Source: a bacterium (lineage in GTDB: Bacteria; Electryoneota; Electryoneia; Electryoneales; Electryoneaceae). From it: DNA of 40,891 bases. The notes beneath the pieces were generated by a model that did no database searches, had not been told where the DNA came from, and was given only the letters and a program-made list of their open reading frames with translations. Shown piece after piece: positions 34,929 through 40,891 of this stretch (positions are counted from its first letter, which is position 1; each line of letters starts with the position of its first letter). Position numbers and translations under genes: made by a program. The DNA lies in assembly GCA_028278125.1 (NCBI GenBank), contig JANQEY010000028.1, positions 1 through 40,891 of the forward strand, in the 5' to 3' direction.

Positions 34929-36725
34929 GTGATAACTCTTGATGATGTCAGCTATGCTTACCCTCGACCTGAGCCAAGAGAAGCAAGGTTGGCTTTACAA
35001 AATATAAACCTGGAAATTTGTAGCGGCGAACGTGTTGTCATTACAGGTAAAAATGGAAGCGGAAAATCAACATTATTGAGGTTAATTGCTTCACTTATTC
35101 TTCCCACTAAAGGTGTAATAAATTATTCGTCACCTGATATAATTTCTTCAACAGGTCTACTTCAGCAATCGCCCGAAAACCAACTTATCACATCCTCAGT
35201 AGAAAATGAAATCGCGTTTGGCCTTGAGAACAAAGGGATTCCTTCCAGCCAAATTCAAGATCTTGTAAAGGCAACCCTACATCAAACCAACCTGGAGGGA
35301 CTTCGTTTCAAAACGCCAAACCGTATGTCGGGAGGAGAGATGCAGAGAGTTGCATTCGCCTCACTTCTGGCATTGTCTCCCAGGTTATGGCTGATGGATG
35401 AACCGGCAGCATTTCTCGATCCATTTGAAAAGGAGAGAATTTATTCACTTTTGAATGAGCTTCCTGGGGATTCTACAGTCATCTATGTCGTGTCTCATCC
35501 TGAAGAATTTATCCTTGGAGATCGTCTGATCGCCCTTGAGGACGGAAAGGTTGTAATTGACTCGGGAATCGAAAATTTAAAAGCTACAAACAAGCTTGAA
35601 GAATTCGGATTAGAGAAGCCAGCAAGCTGGGTAATTGAGTCATTGAAGAAAAAGGGAATTTTGAAATCGGGAGGTGGTGCAACGGTTGCACAAACTATTT
35701 ATAAAAACAAAGGACAAATAGAGAAAAGTATTCAAAGTAACATTCAACCGTCTTTGGATAGATCATTATATTCTGAAATTAAGGCAGAAAGATCTTTCTC
35801 AAATACCATTGATTTGAAAGAGACAAGTCATGGAAAACATGCGGGAAAGGATAAAATCACCTTAACCTGCAGCAATATCTGGGTGTGGCAACGAGAGTTG
35901 TTGGGTGAAGAATATGAGGTTGTAAAAAATGCATATTTTTCGACCAAATCCGGTATAATTACTGCGTTGCTCGGACCTAATGGTGCGGGTAAAACATCCC
36001 TTCTTGAGACTATTGCCGGGTTATCAGATCAATGGCACGGTAAGGTTGAATGGTCAGGTTTTGCGTCAAAACATCGTCGAATTTATTCCGGCAAAGACAG
36101 GTATGGATTATTCCCTGAATTTGGTAGGCTGGGAATAGCTTTTCAATTTCCGGAACGTTCATTTTTTGCTGATACAATATTAAAAGAGGTGTCTTTCGGC
36201 CTGAAAAACCTGGGGATTTCACGAGCTGAAGCGGAAGCTACTGCTAAGGAAGCACTGGAATTATTTGGACTGGATCCGGAAGAATTCAGTCCGAAAAGCC
36301 CGTTTGAAATAAGTGGTGGTGAAGCCAGGCGGGTTGCGCTTGCAACTGTCTGGGCGCTGCGACCGGATGTTTACCTCCTGGATGAACCGGTTGCCGGGCT
36401 TGACAGTGAAGGTGCCGAGCTGGTTGGGGAAATATTGAGCCTTGAAGCTGGACGTGGTTGTGCGATATTTATTACAGGCCACGAGATTGATTTTGCGGCT
36501 GAATGGGCAGATAGATGGATTTTATTAAAAGATGGATCAGTTTCCAGGGAGGGAATCCCTATTGAATGGTGGGAAGAGGATGAAGATCCCTGGTATCCCC
36601 CTTCGAGTATAAAACTTTGGCGTGAAACCGGGAGAGATCCCGGGAAAATACCCGGTCTCAAGTTTAACAAAGTTTTGTCTGAAGTGCTTGATTCCTTGAA
36701 TTTAAAGAAAGATAATTCTGTGTGA
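34929..36725 (+). CDS. Fused double ABC ATPase of energy-coupling-factor type (EcfA-EcfA')
   Basis: A 598-residue protein with two ATPase domains. Domain 1: Walker A GKNGSGKST (40-48), LLQQSPENQLITSSVENEIAFG, signature MSGGEMQR (133-140), Walker B LWLMDE (153-158), switch His190. Domain 2: Walker A GPNGAGKT (349-356), FQFPERSFFADTILKEVSFG, signature ISGGEARR (461-468), Walker B VYLLDE (481-486), switch His518. The PENQ/FQFPE Q-loop forms are typical of ECF vitamin transporters. The halves are joined by a polar linker of about 75 residues. Start is GTG, 2 nt after waaA. No EcfT or substrate-binding gene is in the window, so the transported substrate is unknown. Confidence 0.9.
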   Translation: MITLDDVSYAYPRPEPREARLALQNINLEICSGERVVITGKNGSGKSTLLRLIASLILPTKGVINYSSPDIISSTGLLQQSPENQLITSSVENEIAFGLENKGIPSSQIQDLVKATLHQTNLEGLRFKTPNRMSGGEMQRVAFASLLALSPRLWLMDEPAAFLDPFEKERIYSLLNELPGDSTVIYVVSHPEEFILGDRLIALEDGKVVIDSGIENLKATNKLEEFGLEKPASWVIESLKKKGILKSGGGATVAQTIYKNKGQIEKSIQSNIQPSLDRSLYSEIKAERSFSNTIDLKETSHGKHAGKDKITLTCSNIWVWQRELLGEEYEVVKNAYFSTKSGIITALLGPNGAGKTSLLETIAGLSDQWHGKVEWSGFASKHRRIYSGKDRYGLFPEFGRLGIAFQFPERSFFADTILKEVSFGLKNLGISRAEAEATAKEALELFGLDPEEFSPKSPFEISGGEARRVALATVWALRPDVYLLDEPVAGLDSEGAELVGEILSLEAGRGCAIFITGHEIDFAAEWADRWILLKDGSVSREGIPIEWWEEDEDPWYPPSSIKLWRETGRDPGKIPGLKFNKVLSEVLDSLNLKKDNSV

Positions 36726-36802
36726 AAATCAGCGTAAAAGTTAATCTTGATATTGAGGTTTGATTTTTTCTATTTAATAACTTATGAATAAGGAAGTTAG
36801 TG

Positions 36803-38017
36803 ATGAAAATCCTGGTTCTAAACAGTGGTAGTTCATCAATAAAGTATCAGTTCATTGATACAAAATCGAGTAAAGACGCACTGGCGAAAGGGTTGGTTGA
36901 GAGAATTGGAATGAAAGGTGCCATCCTGAACCATACCCGATCCGATGGCGATAAAGTGAAAATTGCGGGTGAAATCGTAGATCATCAGGCGGCTATTGAA
37001 TACATATTGGCTATACTGCTATCACCCAATCACGGCGTAATCAAAGATCGTTTCGAAATTGACGCCGTTGGACATCGTGTTGTGCACGGTGGTGAAAAAT
37101 TCACGGAGAGTGTACAAATTACTCCCGAAATAATGGAGGGTCTCCAGGATTGTATCGATCTTGCACCTCTGCATAATCCCCATAACATCAAGGGTATTTC
37201 TGCCTGTCAAAGACTATTGCAAAATGTACCAATGGTTGGCGTGTTTGATACCGCGTTTCACCATACGATGCCGGACTACGCGTTTCTCTATGGGCTACCT
37301 TATGTTTTATATAAACGTTACAGCCTCAGGAGATATGGTTTCCACGGCACAAGCCATTATTATGTATCGACAAGACTTGCTGAACTGTATCAGAAGAGCC
37401 TGAAATCGTTGAAAGTGGTTACCATCCATCTCGGAAACGGCTGCAGTATCGCGGCAGTCAATAAAGGGAAATCTATTGATACATCGATGGGATTTACTCC
37501 TCTTGAAGGCCTGTTGATGGGTACCAGGGCAGGTGATATCGACACAGGAGCGGTTCTCCACGTCATGGGTCATGAGGGATTGATGCTGGGTGAAGTCAAT
37601 ACGCTGTTAAATAAACACAGCGGATTAATCGGTATATCCGGTACAAGTTCAGACATGCGGGAAATTGAAGAAGAGATGAAATCCGGAAATGACAAGGCTC
37701 GCCTTGCGTTTGATGTATTTACCTACAGGGTGAAAAAGTATATCGGCTCCTATGCCGCTGCGATGGGTGGTCTTGACGCGATTGTTTTCACCGGTGGAAT
37801 AGGTGAAAACTCATTCAGGATGAGAAAGGCTGCATTGCAAGGACTTGAATTTATTGGAGTTGATTTAGACAATAAGAAGAACTCGAAAAAAATAAGTGGT
37901 GAACGCGAAGTTTCAAAAGATTCGAGTAAGGTGAAAGTTTTTGTTATTCCAACAAACGAAGAACTTGTAATTGCTCAGGAAACTAATCGTATCCTGGAGG
38001 AAGAGGTAAAAAAATAA
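36803..38017 (+). CDS. ackA: Acetate kinase
   Basis: Converts acetyl phosphate and ADP to acetate and ATP, or the reverse. All family blocks are present in about 404 residues: LVLNSGSSSIKYQ, GHRVVHGGEKF, FDTAFHHTMP, YGFHGTSHYY, IHLGNGCSIAAV, DTSMGFTPLEGLLMGTRAGD and FTGGIGENS. A GTG at 36800 directly precedes the ATG at 36803; AGGA about 9 nt upstream fits the ATG. No phosphotransacetylase gene lies beside it. A gap of 77 nt separates it from the ECF ATPase, so it may have its own promoter. Confidence 0.97.
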   Translation: MKILVLNSGSSSIKYQFIDTKSSKDALAKGLVERIGMKGAILNHTRSDGDKVKIAGEIVDHQAAIEYILAILLSPNHGVIKDRFEIDAVGHRVVHGGEKFTESVQITPEIMEGLQDCIDLAPLHNPHNIKGISACQRLLQNVPMVGVFDTAFHHTMPDYAFLYGLPYVLYKRYSLRRYGFHGTSHYYVSTRLAELYQKSLKSLKVVTIHLGNGCSIAAVNKGKSIDTSMGFTPLEGLLMGTRAGDIDTGAVLHVMGHEGLMLGEVNTLLNKHSGLIGISGTSSDMREIEEEMKSGNDKARLAFDVFTYRVKKYIGSYAAAMGGLDAIVFTGGIGENSFRMRKAALQGLEFIGVDLDNKKNSKKISGEREVSKDSSKVKVFVIPTNEELVIAQETNRILEEEVKK

Positions 38018-38019
38018 CC

Positions 38020-38048
38020 TTGCTCATATAAAATCAAATCTCTATATT
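38020..38048 (+). promoter_or_regulatory. Sigma70-type promoter of yceD-rpmF cluster, leaderless
   Basis: TTGCTC (38020-38025), 17-nt spacer, TATATT (38043-38048). The start point would be near 38055, about 3 nt before the ATG at 38058, and no ribosome site is present. The -10 sequence is the same as that of the small Cro/CI gene promoter. Confidence 0.5.
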
Positions 38049-38057
38049 CCGCTCTCT

Positions 38058-38513
38058 ATGTATATTCGGTTTGCATCTCTCCGTTTAGGTGAGAACAAAG
38101 TTGAAGAAGTGGTCGATCCGGGTGAAATTAATCTCGATCCGGCTGCTTTCACCCAGCCTGTGAATATTACAGGCGTTATTGATAACGACGGCAACATGCT
38201 GGATGTCCGGCTCAATGTTGTTACAACTGGTCGTTATGAATGTGACCGTTGTGCGATTGAATTCGATCAGCCATTTGACTTTGATCTACGGTTGCACGTT
38301 GTTCGTCATGAGGGACGGGATGCAGATGAATCGGGCGTGGATGGATTAATCCATGTTAGTGAACAGGCAAGTGAACTGGATATTTCAAACGAAATTCGTG
38401 ATTCACTTATCCTGGATATTCCGATGAAAATCCTCTGCAAAGAGGATTGTAAAGGATTATGTTTTAAGTGCGGTGCTGATTTAAACGAGGAAACGTGTTC
38501 CTGCGAAAAGTAA
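38058..38513 (+). CDS. yceD: YceD/DUF177 family protein
   Basis: A 151-residue protein with the DUF177 pattern: GRYECDRCAIEFDQPFDFDL in the middle, then EIRDSLILDIPMKILCKEDC, and KGLCFKCGADLNEETCSC at the end. The two cysteine groups probably bind zinc. The family is linked to 23S rRNA accumulation and ribosome assembly in plants and bacteria. It is the usual neighbour of rpmF, as here (70 nt upstream). No ribosome site precedes the ATG; a promoter overlaps the start region instead. Confidence 0.9.
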   Translation: MYIRFASLRLGENKVEEVVDPGEINLDPAAFTQPVNITGVIDNDGNMLDVRLNVVTTGRYECDRCAIEFDQPFDFDLRLHVVRHEGRDADESGVDGLIHVSEQASELDISNEIRDSLILDIPMKILCKEDCKGLCFKCGADLNEETCSCEK

Positions 38514-38583
38514 CAAGTGTCAAGTTTGAATTAAGAGAAGTATAGATACCGTAGAAAACAGACAGAAATAGAAGGTATACATC

Positions 38584-38763
38584 ATGGCAGTCCCGAAAAA
38601 ACGTACCAGTGCAGCGCGTCGTGACAGCAGGAGAAGTCACCACGCGCTCCGTCATGTGCAGTTATCAACTTGTGAAAATTGTGGTGCAATGCGTCGTCCA
38701 CATCGTGCCTGTCCCGAATGCGGATGGTACAAAGGACGTGAAGTAGCTCCTGGCCGGAAATAG
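38584..38763 (+). CDS. rpmF: 50S ribosomal protein L32
   Basis: A 59-residue protein starting [20 protein letters not shown], the standard L32 opening, with a four-cysteine zinc ribbon [17 protein letters not shown] and the end [11 protein letters not shown]. It lies in the conserved order yceD-rpmF-plsX-fabH. The cysteine-containing form is the zinc-binding type. The ribosome site GAAGG lies about 8 nt before the ATG. Confidence 0.97.
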   Translation: MAVPKKRTSAARRDSRRSHHALRHVQLSTCENCGAMRRPHRACPECGWYKGREVAPGRK

Positions 38764-38772
38764 GCCACCGCA

Positions 38773-38802
38773 ATGACCCCACCAAAGTGGTTGATAGGAT
38801 GA
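38773..38802 (+). promoter_or_regulatory. Possible nine-codon leader peptide overlapping the plsX start
   Basis: ATG at 38773 opens a short frame MTPPKWLIG ending in TGA at 38800-38802. The TGA overlaps the plsX ATG at 38799 as ATGA, so translation could be coupled. The plsX start itself has a poor ribosome site. Support is positional only. Confidence 0.3.
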
Positions 38803-39827
38803 GGATCGCCCTGGATGCTGTTGGCGGAGATGCCGGCGTCGAGATCCTTGTCGATGGTGCCGTATCCGCCTTCAGGGAGACAATGTCATCCTTAAGACCG
38901 ATAGTACCTGTACTCTATGGGCCCCAGGGTAAAATTCAAAGCGTTATAAAAAGTAAAGATATTGATCCTGATGATTTCGAAATAATTGATGCACCGGACT
39001 TGATCTCGATGGAAGATCGTCCACAGGAAGCAATATTTCAGAAAAAGCGAAGTTCAATCATCAGGGCTGTTAAAGACTTGACAGCTGGAACCATTGACGC
39101 ATTTGTCAGTATGGGAAATACGGGTGTGGTTGTTGGAGCCTGCCGGGCATTTCTCGGACGCATCAGATGGATAAGTAAACCGGCACTTGGTATTCCACTC
39201 CCCAGGAAAAAGGGAGTGGGTTTTTTACTCGATATAGGCGCTACTGTCACTCCAAAACCAAACCACCTGGTTCAGTTTGCCGCAATGGGAGCGGCATTCC
39301 TGGAAAAAGTACATAATATTTCGAATCCCCGAATTGGTCTGCTCAACATCGGCGTTGAAGGTTCCAAGGGTGATGATCTCGCCCTGGATACATATAAACA
39401 GATGAGTCGAAGCCAGCTGAGATTTATCGGAAATGTTGAAGGTTGCGATATATTGGGCGAAAAAGCTGATGTAATAATTACAAGTGGCTTCACGGGGAAT
39501 ATTTTAGTAAAATTCATGGAATCTTTTCCGGACTTTATTCTCGATCGTGTAAAGAAGAAAAACCATAGTCCGGAAATGCTGAATGTCCTGCAGGATCTCG
39601 ATTATTCGGGATATGGCGGTGCTACACTCCTTGGTGTTAACGGGACGGTAGTCATCGGGCACGGACGAAGCGGACATGAGGCGGTAACCCGGGCAATGCT
39701 TCTTGCCAGGGACATGGCAGAAAACGATTTGACAGATACTTTGCGTGAAAGGGTTTTTAAAACCCGGAGAGCGCTATGGTTGTCAAATCCCTTCTCACGT
39801 GGAGAAGGCAGTGAAGATGAGAGCTAA
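38799..39827 (+). CDS. plsX: Phosphate acyltransferase PlsX
   Basis: Converts acyl-ACP and phosphate to acyl phosphate, the substrate of PlsY in phosphatidic acid synthesis; a peripheral membrane enzyme. The start MRIALDAVGGDAGVEILVDG is typical. Other blocks: EDRPQEAIFQKKRSSIIRAV, AFVSMGNTGVVVGAC, LLDIGATVTPKPNHLVQFA, GLLNIGVEGSKGDD, ADVIITSGFTGNILVK and GATLLGVNGTVVIGHG. An in-frame GTG at 38787 would add four residues; the ATG at 38799 agrees with the family. The 3' end overlaps fabH by 11 nt. Confidence 0.96.
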   Translation: MRIALDAVGGDAGVEILVDGAVSAFRETMSSLRPIVPVLYGPQGKIQSVIKSKDIDPDDFEIIDAPDLISMEDRPQEAIFQKKRSSIIRAVKDLTAGTIDAFVSMGNTGVVVGACRAFLGRIRWISKPALGIPLPRKKGVGFLLDIGATVTPKPNHLVQFAAMGAAFLEKVHNISNPRIGLLNIGVEGSKGDDLALDTYKQMSRSQLRFIGNVEGCDILGEKADVIITSGFTGNILVKFMESFPDFILDRVKKKNHSPEMLNVLQDLDYSGYGGATLLGVNGTVVIGHGRSGHEAVTRAMLLARDMAENDLTDTLRERVFKTRRALWLSNPFSRGEGSEDES

Positions 39828-40812
39828 GGGACATCCAGCTTCCCGTATAGCTGGAATGGGCAGGGCAGTCCCGGAAAAAATACTTTCTAACAGCGACCTC
39901 GAAAAAATGGTTGATACATCTGACGAGTGGATTACAACTCGCAGTGGAATCAAACGACGCCATGTTGCCGAGAAAGGTACAGCTCTGTCTGACCTGGCTT
40001 CAAAAGCTGCCGAAGAAGCTCTCAATAATGCGGGAATGTCACCTTTACAAGTAGATTTGATAGTAATTGGAACAGTGACCGGTGATGCGAAATTTCCTGC
40101 CTCAGCCGTTTACGTACAGTCAAAAATCGGCGCGAAAAACGCGGTAGCTTATGATATCAGCGGCGCGTGTTCTGGTTGGTTGTACGCAATGCAATTGGGT
40201 GATATGGCGATTAAAACGGGCCAGGCAAAATGTGTTCTGGTAATCGGTGGTGAAATTTTAACCAGCATGGTTGACTGGTCTGACAGGAGTACCTGTGTTC
40301 TCTTTGGGGATGCTGCCGGTGCTGCACTGTTGGTTCCAAGTACAGACAACAGGGGAATCCTGTCGATGTACATTCAATCAAATGGTGACCTGGCTGACTT
40401 GTTATACTGCGAGGGTGGTGGATCCGTATACCCTGGGTGGGACAAGGAACTTGATCCAAAAAGATTCTACTTGAAAATGGCGGGTAATGAAGTATTTAAA
40501 CATGCCGTAAATACTATGGGTGATGCCGCGGTAACTGCTCTGGATCTTGCAGGGATCAGTAGTGACGATATCGATCTCCTAGTTCCACACCAGGCCAACA
40601 TTCGGATTATAAACGCAACAGCAAAACGACTAAAGGTTCCCCGGGAGAAAATCCTGGTGAATATACATGAATATGGAAATACATCCAGCGCATCGATCCC
40701 CAATGCTATTGCAGAAGCGATGGAAGAAGGAAAGATAAAGGATGGTACACTGGTTGTTTGCGTAACATTTGGCGGCGGATTTACCTGGGCTTCTGCCGTT
40801 ATCAGGTTTTAA
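39817..40812 (+). CDS. fabH: Beta-ketoacyl-ACP synthase III (FabH)
   Basis: Starts fatty acid synthesis by joining acetyl-CoA (or another acyl-CoA) to malonyl-ACP. The catalytic triad is present: Cys118 in YDISGACSGWLYAM, His258 in LLVPHQANIRII and Asn288 in HEYGNTSSASIPNA. The frame extends upstream into plsX to 39745, but the ATG at 39817 gives the expected 331 residues and has AAGG about 8 nt upstream. It is the last gene in the window; the order suggests fabD would follow. The 79 nt after the stop hold no visible signal. Confidence 0.96.
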   Translation: MRAKGHPASRIAGMGRAVPEKILSNSDLEKMVDTSDEWITTRSGIKRRHVAEKGTALSDLASKAAEEALNNAGMSPLQVDLIVIGTVTGDAKFPASAVYVQSKIGAKNAVAYDISGACSGWLYAMQLGDMAIKTGQAKCVLVIGGEILTSMVDWSDRSTCVLFGDAAGAALLVPSTDNRGILSMYIQSNGDLADLLYCEGGGSVYPGWDKELDPKRFYLKMAGNEVFKHAVNTMGDAAVTALDLAGISSDDIDLLVPHQANIRIINATAKRLKVPREKILVNIHEYGNTSSASIPNAIAEAMEEGKIKDGTLVVCVTFGGGFTWASAVIRF

Positions 40813-40891
40813 TATTATTTCTAAAATTTACCGAAACTGATACGGATCAATAAACTGGTCGCGTATTTAGTTCAGGGTAAACAGGGAGGGC

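Noticed and set aside
39745..39816. Upstream extension of fabH inside plsX
   Set aside because: It adds 24 residues not found in the family; ATG 39817 has a better ribosome site and gives the usual length.

Overview
The window reads as chromosomal DNA of a Gram-negative bacterium of the FCB group. Evidence: five secreted proteins end in the ~75-residue C-terminal sorting domain typical of type IX secretion cargo (a PNPFN motif, then a VYN.LGQ-type segment, then a KVVLLK-like end). The lipopolysaccharide genes (Kdo transferase, family 9 glycosyltransferase) show an outer membrane. AT-rich intergenic DNA and dispersed palindromic repeats fit an uncultured FCB phylum. The exact phylum cannot be fixed from the sequence.

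Positions 1-10.2 kb (all minus strand): a SpoIIE-type signalling phosphatase cut by the window start, two tandem LVIVD-repeat secreted proteins that are recent duplicates including their leaders, a secreted subtilisin-like protease, and an ABC-class ATPase. Positions 10.4-16.7 kb: an XRE regulator; a minus-strand pair of Tat-exported Fe-S aldo/keto reductase and a DUF6599-like exported protein; a small Cro/CI regulator with a five-helix membrane protein, preceded by three phased 21-bp repeats; then GTP-type PEP carboxykinase. Positions 16.8-22.3 kb: tRNA-Glu(CTC), an MltB-type transglycosylase, a pair of outer-membrane barrel genes and, divergently, an MltF-like transglycosylase. Positions 22.5-29.5 kb: a shortened penicillin G acylase-like secreted hydrolase, an FmdB zinc ribbon, an ALDH7-type aldehyde dehydrogenase, a repeat-rich stretch with a GIY-YIG pseudogene, and a secreted propeller-like protein.

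Positions 30.1-40.8 kb are core genome on the plus strand: smpB, a polyprenyl diphosphate synthase, apbE, a GT9 glycosyltransferase, waaA and a fused ECF ATPase, joined by 4-nt overlaps or very short gaps; then ackA; then the fatty acid/phospholipid cluster yceD-rpmF-plsX-fabH.

The most unusual content is small DNA structure. A 33-nt palindromic repeat occurs five times with compensatory changes in its stem. Two inverted copies bracket a GIY-YIG nuclease relic. A different palindrome has inserted in frame into the sorting domain of a secreted protein. Several promoters sit so close to their start codons that the mRNAs should be leaderless.
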